From: Gnetum montanum
Taxonomy: Eukaryota > Streptophyta > Gnetopsida > Gnetales > Gnetaceae
Reading direction: 5' to 3'
NCBI GenBank assembly: GCA_015680685.1
Contig: MNCI01003056.1
Location: forward strand, 12,052-49,348
DNA length: 37,297 nt
The notes beneath the pieces were generated by a model. That model did no database searches. It saw only the letters and a list, made by a program, of their open reading frames with translations, and was not told the DNA's origin. Positions 9,323 to 21,212 of the stretch are shown piece by piece (within the stretch, counting starts at the first letter, position 1; every line of letters begins with the position of its first letter). A program made the position numbers and the translations under genes.

Positions 9323-12054
9323 ATGTCTCTTTCACAAGGAAGCGATAATGCATCGTATGAAGAGAACATTCATTGAAGAACTAATGTGATATATATTGAA
9401 GAAAATTAGAGTGACCAACCTCATGCAGGGGTTTCATATGTTTATGACCATCCTAACTATACTCAAGGACTACATTCACCTAAGGCAAACAATCCTATAG
9501 GAGATGAAGTAAGTCCTAGACTAAGGAAGGCCTCAAGGCTTAGGACCTCCTCAAAACCTAGAAAAGATAAATCAAGGGACCATGGAGAGAATTATAGAAT
9601 CCATGGCAATTCTCCTAGTACCTCATCTTCCTCTTCCTCTTCAACATCTAGTTCTATAGAAGATGAATGTAGGTATAGAGATAGAGCTCCACTATGAGGT
9701 TGAAATAAAAATAAAAATTAAAACCAAGGGCAAAATCAAAGACTTCAAAATGAGCATAGACAAAATCATCATAATCAAATAAATAGAAATAGAAATTTTC
9801 ACCACGACATGTTTGATGACGGTGAACCCTTGTTGGCCACTAAGAGCATGACACAAATCATAGAGGTAGTTAAAATACCCTATAGGCATCGCAAGGAAAG
9901 TTGCATCAAAAGGCTTGATATGGATAACATCCCTAAATTTGCGAGAGGCTATGATTCTAATCCACAACATCATTTGCAAGCCTTCCATGATGCCTGTGTC
10001 TTACAAAACATTGAAAGTGGGTGGCAAAAGCTTAAGCTCTTTTCTAGAACACTAATAGACAAAGCCAAAGTCTAGTATAGATCATTGAAACCAAATTCAA
10101 TCTGTCAATGGTCCACAATGCTAGACCTCTTCAACTAAAAATACCAAACCTATGTGAGGGTGTCCAACCTAAGGAAACGAATCAAAGGATGAAAATGAGA
10201 ACAACATGAACCCTTGGATATGACCCTAGATAGATACTATTCTCTACTGAATAAATGTCCAAGCCATGATTTCTCTCAAGAAGAGCAACTTTTTCACATC
10301 ATAGATGGGCTTCATAGTCAAACAAGAGAGACCCTTGGGATGTATGCTCAAGGTCAATTATATGAACTAGAAACCCATCTGATCCAAAGGCTAATTGAGT
10401 GTGTGGCAAAAGAAGAAGGAGAGGTATGTAAATGAGAGAATGCTGAGAAGTATCACTAGGACCCAACTCTTCAAAAGAAGAGGGTCCATATCTATGATCA
10501 AGAAAAAGAGACAGCCCTCAATGAGGTGATTTCCCAACAAACCTTATCAATACAAAAGTTCATCGATGAGCTTGAAGCAAGGTTAGATAAGATGTCAGAA
10601 TGGATAAATGAGAAAGTTACAACTTGTGTAGAAACCATAGAGGAGAGAGTAATGTAAAATGAATTAAGTGATCATAAAAGAAGGAGGAAAAAGAACCAAG
10701 AAACACCTAGGAACACCTATCGGCAAAAAGGAAAAATGGCTATAGAAGAAGAGGCTATAGAATCAACCACTGAAGAAAATGATGGATGTGACATCTACCT
10801 ATATGACCATCCAAAGGGCTATTGTCCAATCATGTTATATCTACATGAGCATTGGGCTTTTACGTTGAATCCCAAATTCATACAAAAGCAAATGCCCAAG
10901 AAATTACCTTTCTCACAAGGTAATTATAGACAGTCTTATGACCAACTGTACCATCCTAGTGGGACTTCTTACTAGCCTCAACACTCATCCGACACAATGG
11001 CAAAACCCACAATCATGGGGGAGGCCATCATCAAACCAGTGCTACCCTTACTACCAGTTGAACCCATACAAATATTATGTTCAACAACTTGTTTCCCTAA
11101 CTAGTTCTACTTTATTTACTTCAAACCACTACTATCACTCTTCATCATATTCTCAATATTCTCGTACTTCCCTCCAGCATATGTCACCACTAGCAAAACA
11201 AGAAGGTTCAACACCTCGACATCAACAAGAAAATGCCACTTGTGCTATGAACATACATAGAAATGATAATGTCAGTAGATCTCCACCACAATCTTGGAAA
11301 TGTCCTTTCTTTAGGACAGTTCCCACGCATAAGCACAACACTTGTGGACCTACTAACTCATCTAAACTCGCATAATGCCAATCAAGTGCAACACCCTTCT
11401 TTTCACGACCAATGTCTTCTAATCCTACTCAAGGGACAACATCCATCGTTACTCCAACACCTAACAAAAGCGATGAATCTAGCACTATCGAGAGACAAAA
11501 GAATCCATGCATCACTACTAATAGTAAAGGGTGTAGTTGTGGGTCGGAGATTCAAAATATTAACACAACCCACAACAAAGCTAAGAATCAAGTGTATGAG
11601 CAAAAACTAGCCTACGTAGTAGCCACTAAACCAAAAGACATCTTGTGGCTTGAAAATGAGAATATAAAATTGTCCACTTATTAGTTCTAGCTTAAGAAAA
11701 CGAACCAAACAAAGGACTTAGACATAGATATCTTACACTTTGATTATACACCATACGAGAATATTAAACATGGAGACCCAGGAATTAAAATAGAAAATCA
11801 AGAAGAAGAAGTAAACACATCTAGATCCCCCAAAATGGAAATACCCTCAAGTCCAGATGAAAATAGATCTCCGAATGATTCAAATGAGACTAACACCAAT
11901 GTTAGATGTGCTATCACATGATTAATTAAATCAGTAGTGCTGATAGATGGAAAACCAATGGTGTATAACCAGGGGATTATGCAGTCCATCTCCCAAATGT
12001 GTGGCCATAAGATTAGTCATAGGGGAGATGCTCCAACCTGGTTCAAGAACTAAT
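9323..12054 (+). pseudogene. gag: gag pseudogene of a Ty3/gypsy (Athila/Tat-like) element
   Basis: One reading frame runs from ATG 9323 to 10972 without a frameshift but with about twelve stop codons. It shifts once near 10,975-10,990 and then continues to a double stop (TAA TAA) at about 12,049-12,054. In order: a basic, Ser-rich N-terminal region (a run of Ser near 9625-9655); a capsid-like Retrotrans_gag region near 9920-10,130 with IPKFARGYDSNPQHHLQAF and DACVLQNIESGW; a second capsid segment with LDRYYSLLNKCPSHDF and TRETLGMYAQG (10,226-10,360); a Lys/Glu-rich, probably coiled region; and a Pro/Gln/Tyr-rich C-terminal part (10,975-11,375). Intact Gag forms the virus-like particle that packages element RNA. 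No CCHC knuckle and no pol domains were found. Internal stops are mostly explicable as CAA, CAG, CGA or TGG turned into stop codons. Confidence 0.85.
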
Positions 12055-14094
12055 AAGTGTTTTTCACCTTTTTTGTTTTATAATTTTTTATCATTTTCCT
12101 ATTTCTTCCAAAAAAATTTTATTCTTCATATGTTTTCCATTTCTTAATATTTTTCTTATCTTTATATTTTTCTCTTTTCTTGAGTCATCCTCTTTATGTT
12201 TACTAAATGTATTTCATGTTTCCATTAATAATATTGCCAAGTCATGATGCAAAAGTTAACATTATGTGTTGGGTTTTTTTTATGCTATCAAGGTGATTGG
12301 GTAACTAATTGTGTAAAGTAGTGAGACCACCTTATCCATCCCTCTAGTTCTCTAAATAAAAGGTCTTTTTCATGGAAACAATTTGGTTATTCTTTCATGA
12401 AACTAAAATTCATCAATGATCATTGTACCTTGAAGAAAGAGGAAATGACCAAGTGGGAATAGCAAAGGGTGTGACCTCAAGGAGACTTATTGGGTTTTCT
12501 TCTTGTCTTCCTTCATGTGGTTTATTACTCCTCAAGGAACATATCATCACTCCTTCTTTGACCAATAAATAGGAAACTATGTCTTTGCATGGTGTGGTTC
12601 CCATAAAAAAAACATTAAAAAAACAAAACAAAAAAAGAGAGAAAAATAATAATGAGAATTCAAAGCACACCTCTTAGACACAATAATGGATTACAAGCAC
12701 TAGTTATGGGGCTAGAAAGACGTGTTACCCATGCCTGAAGGCACCCCTCTAACTAAAGCCCTTCATTTCTTCATCTCTTTTCTTCTCTTTTTGGAGTGAT
12801 GATTGTTTTTTAAGGTGGTTGTGGACTTATGGTGGTTAATAGGAAGAAACACATCAATGTGAGGTTACTATTCATGGTATGAACTTAGTCTGAACTTAGA
12901 CGAATAGATATGTTGATCATTTTAATCACATTTATTATAAGAACCTATTGTGGACATGGTCAAGTACCTTACATCCTGATCTCTTCAATCCCTTCCCATT
13001 CCATTATTCACCTCACTACTGGATGCAATTATGAGCCTTTTGATCTTGTGTAGTATAGTGTAACATCCCAACCACAGTAGTTGTGTGTTGTTTGAAACAA
13101 AGGCATGGTCTACATTTAACTTCTTGGGTGCCCATAAACATCTATAGAAGTGGTTATGCAAGGGCATTATAACATGAGCCTACTTTGGGGAGGATCCACT
13201 TGCATAACTTTTGTTGATCATGGCTTTGAACTAACCTTCACATCTTCTAAAACAAAAATGACAGTTTCTCTAAATTTATGCATAATTTTGAAACTACTTC
13301 TCATCACTTTCAATTACTTTTTTACTTTTTCCTACTTTTCTATTAAAATATCCTTCAAGTTCAATATTTCTTGGCCATCTTTGAAATTAGACCTTTGGTT
13401 TGAATTGTTTGAAAACTTGCATGCTTCTGGAGTTACGCTTATTAGTTATGGGGGCTAGGGATGTCTTCTTTGAAATTTTTCTAACATCCTATTTTCAAAC
13501 ATCATGGTAACTAACAGTAATTGATCAAAATAATGTGAATAGCTTGACGATTTTAGTTACCTCATAGCCTTAGGCATAGTATGTTGTCATCACCTTGTGC
13601 TTAAACAAAAACTAAGGGATCCGAAAAGGGTTAATTATTAAGGAAAATTTACCAAAATTAATGTTGATCCTTTGGTGACTACAAGTGATGCTAAAAGAAA
13701 TACCTAAGGAAGAAGGTCTTTTGCCAAGCACGAAAACAAAGCTAAGAGGGGAACAACGAAGGATATGCCCATGGACAAATTGTAGCACATACACGATAGC
13801 AGCTCAAGCATCACATGTTTACTAAATCCATGGGACGATGAGAAAAAATTTCAATCCATCCTTCAAGAATGTTCCACATAACCAGAGAAGCATCAACATA
13901 ACAATCAAGGTTAGACGTATACCATCACTAGTGACAACAAGAAGAATCATCTTTAGCAAATTTTTGAAGACCTTTGCAAATTTTATAATTTTGTCACTCT
14001 ATCATTTTGTAATGCATACAATAACTTGTTTTGTATATATTTTGCCTAACGCGATAGCTGGTTTTTCAATTTTGTCAATGAAATAAAATAACAG
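12055..14094 (+). other. Non-coding interior of the gag-only element
   Basis: Where pol would be expected, about 2 kb contain no recognisable protease, reverse transcriptase, RNase H or integrase motif in any frame, even allowing stops. The largest open stretches (13,150-13,458 and 13,838-14,086) are not recognised. A/T-rich tracts occur at 12,060-12,180 and 12,600-12,650. The end (CAATGAAATAAAATAACAG, near 14,076-14,094) reads like a transcript 3' end. Confidence 0.5.
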
Positions 14095-14730
14095 AGTCCA
14101 TTGTATGGCATCTTATTCAAGTGGCAATGTACCTAGACACATTCCATGAACAACAATAAGATCGAGATTGATTCTTATTCATTGTAACACTTTGACTTAG
14201 ATTAAATTTACTTTTAATGCAGTTTATATTCAATGCACTTAGTTAATATTTACATTTACATGCACGTTAATGTATTGGCGAAATGAGCGCAACCAATTTT
14301 CAGCGTAAACACATATTCTCTTGGTAATCCCAACAACGTTATTACTTGGTTCGCCCAGTAGCGTAGCACTTAGTAACCCTAGTACTAGATACATGGGTTC
14401 AAGACATGTATAGCAAGCTAAGCACAGACACTCATCACCCGTAAGCTAGTTTAAACTTTACTTTCTATTGTTAATTAGTTAAATAATTGATTTCTTTATT
14501 GTCATTAGGAGTAGTCTAAGACTAAAACAACATCAAGAATTATATGCCTCACTTTGGACTAACCATACGTGACAAAGCTACCACTAGTCCAAGTGGGAAG
14601 ACAGTGAACTGTGATCCAGGCATAACGATCTAAATGCCACAAATAGTCTCACCCATAGAATTTGACCAAATCGTGCATGAACATTTGTGATTCGTACGGT
14701 TGGGCGAAGGGGGTACCTCGCAGCTCATCA
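14095..14730 (+). mobile_element. R-U5 copy of LTR E, lacking its U3 (candidate 3' LTR)
   Basis: From AGTCCATTGTATGGCATC at 14,095 to CTCATCA at 14,730 this matches 8,570-9,197. Shared words include GTGGCAATGTA, ACACATTCCATGAA, CTTTGACTTAGATTAAATTT, ACACATATTCTCTTGGTAAT and GGGGGTACCTCGC. The TATA box and the 14-bp array are absent, so similarity begins inside or near R. This could be a recombined or truncated 3' LTR, or the end of a second element. Confidence 0.75.
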
Positions 14731-14944
14731 AAGACACATTAGATAAATACATTATTCTAATACAAAATAGTGCTATTCACCAAAATTAGCAAAAGAGCTC
14801 AAAATTAAGTTAGAATATATAGGAGTGCATGCATTAAACCACCAAGCCTATCATGGGTTGCACTAAGGTAGATGCATGTGGGCTTAACAAATTGGTAGAG
14901 TTGATAAGGCGTATATGAGTTGGTTGCCAAGCCTCACATTTTCA

Positions 14945-15465
14945 ATGATAAAGATTAAAACTTCATGTTAAATACTTTGCTAATTCAAGAAAAACTTCAT
15001 ATTAAATACTTTGCTAGTTCGTAGATTTCACGTTAGATTGCAAGTTGAAATTGCACTTATAACAAAATCACAAGTATCAATAGTATCAATTGATAAATAA
15101 GTTGCTGGTTCACCGAAAAAACAGCTATCGGGTTAGGCAAAATATATACAAAACAGGTTATTGTATGCATCAAAGATCACATACTTGCTGCTTTATACAT
15201 GGGGGAAAACTTCATATTAAATGCTTTGCTAATTAATAGGAAAACTTACCATTAAATACTTCATATTAAATATTTTGCGAGTTGATAGATTTTACTTTAA
15301 ATTGCAAGTTGGAATTGCATTTCGAACAAAATCAATAGTATTTATATATAAAAGGGTTGCCGGTTCACAAAAAAGCAGCGACCACAAGTATCGGGTTAGG
15401 CAAAATATATACGAATCAGGCTATTGTATGCATCAAAGATCACATGCTGTTTTATAAATAGTTTC
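14945..15465. repeat. Tandem duplication, offset about 263 bp
   Basis: Shared words occur in the same order in both units: AACTTCATATTAAATACTTTGC, a GATTGCAAGTTGAAATTGCA-like word, GTTGC(T/C)GGTTCAC, GTATCGGGTTAGGCAAAATATATAC (CTATCGGG at 15,125 and GTATCGGG at 15,389) and TTGTATGCATCAAAGATCACAT. No ORF of note. Unit limits are approximate. Confidence 0.8.
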
Positions 15466-18400
15466 ACTCATCGTCTTTGCTAGGTTTACTCTCAAAGTAA
15501 CAAATAACATACTAATTCCTCCTTGGGCCCTTATCGGAACAGTTGTAGTCATGAAACCTTTTAACCTTTTTCAGTGTTGTCTAAGTCCAGTGGTACTTTT
15601 ATCAAAGATGTGGACACGTAATATAAGGCAGCACATGCACATGCAGACAAGAGAAGAAAAAGTGATAATAGATGGAAAAAGAACAGCAAGCAAGGCAAGG
15701 CAAGGCAAACTCTGAATGCAAAGATTCCTAGAACTTCGAAACAAAAGCATCTTCCTCTTGAACGCCTCTCTCTTTCTTTATTTTTCTATCTATCTATCTG
15801 GCGTGTGCATGGTTTCATGGATTCTGGTGGACTCTGTCGACTAATGAACAATTTGTTTTTCCCCCTTTTGGGGTTGCCAAATCACATCACGTTGCAGCCA
15901 TGGAAATGTGAGGATAATTTACGAGTTATTAAAGCCAGGAAGTAAGGAGGGATGGTGCAATTGATTGCAGCCATGAACATGATTTCAGGTTCAGTCACTG
16001 CTGATTCACGTGAGCACTCAAATCAGAAACCCAAATTCAGTGTTGTTTTTGTGGGTCTACTCGGGAAGATTTAATAACTCCAAAGTTTCCATCCCCACAC
16101 AGTGCCATCCACTGTAGGCTTTGACTGGTCTCGAATCATGCAATGCCCACTCAAAAGTTATTTTGGACCTTTAGGCCACCTTACACATGTCCCGAGCCCA
16201 GCCTGCAATTTTCTTGGCAGCCACGTCAGCTCTGCATTAAATTTTGGGCCCCTGGGATGCCTAGGAGGCATTAATGTATTCATCACCGGCGAACAGACGC
16301 AGTCTCTTTTGTTGATTTTTTAATTCGTGTTGTGTTGGCCAAATTTTATAATCGTGCAAGTCTCCTCGGTCTGTGTTGGCATTTATGGAATAGGGCTGTG
16401 GTCAGCTTACAAGTCAAAATGTTCTCACCTGATGTCACTGTTTGCACAAGAATCTTGAAGCAGAAGCAGCCTCATCGAGAACAGCAGCAGCCAGCTTGGT
16501 TGGATTGATACATCTGATTCTTCTTGGATTCTCTGGTCTCGGTCTAGGTCTCCATGAATATGGGTCAGAACTCAGAAATCATGGCATGGATGACAATTTA
16601 TTATTGGAATGTGTTGTGGGTTTGTACAGTAGTGGCAGGCTAACAGCTCTAGGCATGAGTGGATTGGGATTCTTCCTATCAAGAGCAAACTGTAATTGAC
16701 GATGGTTTGAATACTTCTGGTAAGACAAGATGCTACTGACTGGTTTCTCTGCGGATTAGGATTACTTTATGTTTGAATTATGTTCCAAACTGGAGAGAAT
16801 TCTTCTTTAAAAATCAGCAAGTTGGATTGCAGTCAATATCATATGCTGGCCTTCCTTGCCGGTTTTCGTTCCTCTTAGTCATGGCTGATTTGAATATCCA
16901 TTGGGTCTTTCGAATATCTGTTGGATTGAAAAAAAAAAAAGCGGTTGCATGAATTTATATTCTGCAAATCAGCAAATGTTCGGTTGCCATGTGCTGATCT
17001 TTTGGTGCTTATGCTTTGTAACAGATGGTTTTGGTTCGTCGGCAAGATTCGGATTGAGGGACGGCTGTTGTTGTTAAGGCATAAGATGGACACAGCTGTG
17101 TTAGGGTTTTTCAGCAATGTTTACACTGCAATTTGAATTGAACAAAATTAAGCACTGGATTCAAGAGAGTCTGATCTCTCTCAGTTCATCCAAATTTGTG
17201 AAAAGCCATACCACTACCACTACATACACAGGAAAGAAGCTGAAAACATGAAACAGTATACGATCTGGATGCATTTTCATTCAAAAAAAACAGGAGGAGC
17301 TGTTTTCAATCATGCCATTTTTCACATTCTTTACTCTACAAATCTACACACATCATTTCTGTTTAGCAAAAGAGCACAAAAACATGACATGGAATAAATG
17401 AAAGCAGCACATCCATCACTGTGGACACCTTTTGTGCCTCAATCAAACAAACCCAAAAGAGGAATGAAAGAAGAAACACATAAGAAAAACGCGAACTGTA
17501 TTTATGATATGAATGAACAAAAGCAAGGAAAAGAATGCCTGGCCTTCCCCATGTATGCCTGCTGCCTACCTACTAAACAAAACTCATGAATCAATATTTA
17601 CATATCAGGAAGGCAATCAGAAACCACACCTCTGCAGGAATTCACCATCATCAGCAGCATCAAGAATGGTAACAACCCACATAACAAGAAGAAGAAGATT
17701 TCTTCATCATGAAACCATGACTCCATTATCCAACAAGAAGAAGCAGCAGCAGCAGCAATTGCCCTCCACAAATGGTTTGCATCCTTCTCCCTTTCTCTGC
17801 TGTAGACAAACTGATTACTAAAACATCCATCATCATGGCTCTGCCCATCCATCATAAATGCTTGTTTCTGGATCCTTGAATGCATCTGCAAAAATCCTCC
17901 ACAACCTTGGCTTTTCTGCTGCATAGCCTTAAAATCTCCAATCCGCTGCAAAATCCTGATCCTCCAAAAGCAGTGCATCAGGCCCTCACAGACGCCATAA
18001 AAGCTGATCCAAACAAGAGGAGGCAAGAAGAAGCCAAGGCAGGCACCATCAAGATTCAAAGAGCGAGAAAATAAAAAGAAAGAGAAGCCAAGCAGGAATC
18101 TAAAAAGACTGCACGCGTACACATAAACACCAAAATGTATGTGCAAGCAGATACACACCCATAGTTATTAAATTCCGTCCTGATAAACAATCCCATTTCC
18201 CATTGAATTGATTCAAGCCATCCCTTTCCAGATTTCACACCACCTACTTTCTTTCTTTCTTGCGTATCTAGATATAGGATCCGTAAACCGCATCAATAAT
18301 AATAAACCTTAACGCTACATTAACAAACGACATTGGCATGAATGAGAATCAGACCCACCAATTTTTTAGTCCAAATTTTGATGTGGGTGGGGCGAATTTC

Positions 18401-19600
18401 GAGTTCGAAGTTGGGAAAAGCTTTGGCAGAGAGTCCGACATGCCGACAGCGTGCCGCCATGGCCATGCTTTCTCTGTTCAGCGTGCATGACGCCGCTAAA
18501 ACTGTGCTTTTCACGCTCTCTCTGTGTTTCCAATCTGTCCATCCATCTATCTCTTAGTTAGGCCAATCTTCACCTTCATGTACTAATCATCTCTGTTTTT
18601 TTGCTGTTGGTTTTCTTTCTTCCTTTTTCCACATTCTAGAATTCAACAGCACCAGCACCAGCATCATCCACCCATCATCATCGCCATCATCATCCCAAAG
18701 AACATTTTAATGTCGTCAAAAGATTCCTTACTTTCTTCCCTGGTTTTCTTTTGTTTTTTGGATTTTCTGGGCTGTTTGCACTATACCAAGAATGTCTGTT
18801 TCCCTGTACTTTGGCATCAATTTTCCCTTTTCCGGGTTGGATCGTAGGTAGGTTGATTGGAATTTGGGTGCAGAAAATCGGAGAATGACATAAAGTGGTG
18901 CCGATTTTTAATGAGATTCAGTTGCACCATGAAATCCGCAGGAAACTGTGGAGGTTCTGGAGGGGGCGTGAAGTGTGTGAGATATCTGAATCTGGTGTCC
19001 AAGTTGGCAGAGCGCCACGACAAAATGAAATAAAAAGGACCCACAACGGCAACAGACAGTTTTCACCTTCTTGAAATCCACACTCTACCACTGTGTTCTT
19101 GACCGGCTTTTAAAGAATTAGAACCATCGGATTCCAACACAAACTTGATTAGATCGCTTTTTAAATGGCGTTGCCGCAACTAGCAGAGTCAGGTTGCATC
19201 ATCTCTCTCTCTCGTGGGATCGCCGCGTTAAAATAGAACTCGCAGTCTTGGTTACTGTCTTGCAGAATTTTCATATCCATCAAGTCGCTCAAGCCTGCAG
19301 ACTAAAAATTAGTTGCATCTGCAGGATTAGAGATACGGCACTGTTTGCATCAAGATCCGTGTGAACTGTTGCTACAGCCCAATATGCGTTCAACGTTTTA
19401 ACGCTTGTAAATAATTCCAAGAATATCTTGGGTTCAGATTTCCACCAAGTACGCTGCCTACGTACAGCGTGCAACTTATCAAAACGTTCAGTGACATTAA
19501 TGCTCTCACGTACGTGAAATAAGTATGCTGTTGTGAAAGTGAATACGGTTTTTTGTAATACGCTGCAGCGAAAAGGTTAAAGCCACCTACTGATTGGTAA
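15466..19600. other. Lower-copy-looking region with no recognised gene
   Basis: Base composition is less AT-rich than the flanking elements and I found no LTR, SINE or tandem duplication. It holds an AAG/CAG microsatellite near 17,725-17,757 and CAT/CAC-rich low complexity near 18,645-18,700. The longest ORF (minus, 17,598-18,158, 186 codons) is hydrophobic at its N-terminus and contains an Ala run encoded by the CAG repeat; its composition does not look like a conserved protein. The 19,100-19,300 part (CT-rich run, GTGGG, GGATCGCCGCG) looks promoter-like. It could be the promoter and untranslated region of a gene, or a non-coding RNA locus. The sequence alone does not decide. Confidence 0.4.
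17725..17757. repeat. AAG/CAG microsatellite
   Basis: AAGAAGAAG followed directly by five CAG units (AGCAGCAGCAGCAGCAA). It gives the poly-Ala run in the minus-strand ORF at 17,598-18,158, which lowers the credibility of that ORF. Confidence 0.85.
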
Positions 19601-19814
19601 TTCATTTATAAAAGCAATTTTGCAAAAGGAATTCTGAACTTATCAAATAGATTTAAAAGAGTCTCTATGGATATAAAGCCTAACATTTCATGAATTTCTG
19701 TGTTATTGTTTTTAGTTAAATATAGTTAAGTTCAATAACTCATGGTCACTGCTAGGCCACACTTTCCACCAAATCAAGTAAGTGCAAGCAGGCAAAATAA
19801 ATGAATCTCAACAA

Positions 19815-20016
19815 GGATTTCTCAATATACATATAATTGATTTAAAGTTGCTATTCAAGGTGGTCTAATTTTATAATGGGGGTAAGCAATTTAAAGTTGT
19901 TATCTAAGACAGTTTCATAATCAAATAAGGGCAAGCAAAATGAAGAGGTGAGGATTTCTCTGTATACATATAATTGATTTAAAGTTGCTATTTAAAGTGG
20001 TCTAATTTTATAATTA
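19815..20016. repeat. Direct duplication, offset 137 bp
   Basis: GGATTTCTCAATATACATAT at 19,815 and GGATTTCTCTGTATACATAT at 19,952 begin copies of about 65 bp. Both continue with AATTGATTTAAAGTTGCTAT and GGTCTAATTTTATAAT. A SINE follows immediately at 20,019. Confidence 0.8.
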
Positions 20017-20018
20017 AC

Positions 20019-20178
20019 AATGAGATGTTAGCCTAGTGGTAAAGGTCTTATCTTGGTAACCTCAAATCACAAGTTCAATTTTACTAGGTAGCACTAAGTT
20101 ATAAACTTTTATAAATCTATGTTTTGAATAAACTTTTATAAATCTTAGCATATATATATTTCACTTATTTGGGGTTGC
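20019..20178 (+). mobile_element. tRNA-derived SINE, copy 4
   Basis: Head AATGAGATGTTAGCCTAGTGG with box A-like TAGCCTAGTGG (about 20,030-20,040). Box B relic is AAGTTCAATTTTAC near 20,071-20,084. The body is GGTAGCACTAAGTTATAAAC and the tail is TATATATATTTCACTTATTTGGGG. It shares the order and tail words of the copies at 2.4-2.9 kb. Confidence 0.7.
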
Positions 20179-20900
20179 TTCTTGAAACTTATAAATATGT
20201 TGAAATGCAACTCACTATATTCTTATCTCATACCATTTATAGCCATAGAACATTTCTCATTATTTTATTCTTCCAATATTATAGCTCTTGAAACAACACT
20301 TTATAGCATAGCTGCCACAAAGGTTATTGGGTTCTTAGATTCACTAAAAAGGCTTGTTCTGGTTCTTTAAAGAAAATATATAACTTTTTGTGGATAGTTC
20401 ATTTTTACTTCTCTTTGCCAAAATGTTAATTGTGTGATTGTGCAAGCAAGGTTGCGCCAGTGTAACTACTCAAAATTGATTTTCTATTTTGCAGTTAGAT
20501 ATTAATGATTCATTCTCTTTTCAACAAATAGAATGTGAATTTGAATTTGTAGTACATGCATGATATTAAATATGAAACTGAAACCTCAGTTTCCTTGATA
20601 ATTCAGCTGATTTTTAAATAACAATGCTGTATGCCTCAATGACAAGTCAAGATTGAATCTATGACAGAATGCAAGCTACAACTCTTTCCAAACAAGCTAC
20701 ACTTCATTGATTAAATTATCTGCCATGAAAAACCCTACCCTTTGCCCACACCTTATTTAAGAATTTAAAAATTGCATTTATGCTTTCAGTTTTCAGCTGT
20801 CTTGTAAGCTGGGTCAATGGCAGAACCTTTATCACCAGGTCTATATCAAAATATTGCGTGTTTAAGGTCCCTGCACCATGCAACGTGGGTCGTTGCAAGT
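20179..20900. other. Gene-free DNA downstream of the F-box-like gene
   Basis: No repeat or RNA gene seen. The minus strand at 20,716-20,898 has a 60-codon ORF (DIDLVIKVLPLTQLTRQL within it) that might be an exon, but nothing links it to the exons at 21.2-26.3 kb. Confidence 0.35.
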
Positions 20901-21014
20901 TTATTTCAAAAACTTTTTAATTTTTGAGGCCAATAGCACAACTTTTCTTTCTTGCTTTTTACAATCAGTCAGACGAAGCACCTTGCAATAAAAAAGGTCC
21001 AGATGTCCTTTCAC
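20901..21014 (-). other. Possible coding scrap (LRR-like?)
   Basis: A minus-strand frame begins VKGHLDLFYCKVLRLTDC (from 21,014) and runs 37 codons to TAA at 20,901. The HLDLFYC..LRLTDC wording recalls a leucine-rich repeat. It lies about 200 bp after the stop of the 87-residue protein, so it could be the remnant of a longer original protein or an alternative exon. The acceptor phase does not fit cleanly. Weak evidence. Confidence 0.2.
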
Positions 21015-21212
21015 TCTGCATCAAGCTAAAAATGATAACAGCAATTGGATAGACTGCCAGTTTAAAGTAATTTGCAGAACAGTTTGCATCATTAACAAGC
21101 ATGCAGCAGCAGCTAGATAGCCATGTCAAAAATAATTATGCTACATATGCAACATATAGATACAACCACCATGATGATTAACAATGTACAGATTTGGGAA
21201 TAACCTCAGAAG

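Noticed and set aside
10938-11375. Separate 145-codon gene after the gag frame
   Set aside because: It continues the same gag C-terminal region after a frameshift and is rich in Pro/Gln/Tyr; counted as part of the gag pseudogene.
17641-17672. miR172-site-like CATCATCAGCAGCATCAAGAATGG
   Set aside because: It matches the known microRNA or its target site only in scattered blocks, the order of the trinucleotides differs, and no hairpin partner was seen nearby.
17598-18158. Longest ORF in the window, 186 codons, minus strand
   Set aside because: The sequence is rich in Phe/Leu/Cys/Met with a poly-Ala run that comes from a CAG microsatellite; no domain, no splice logic and no conserved motif. 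Probably a chance ORF in non-coding DNA.
20716-20898. 60-codon minus-strand ORF downstream of the F-box-like gene
   Set aside because: Somewhat protein-like but no supported acceptor in the right phase and no recognisable family, so not called as an exon.
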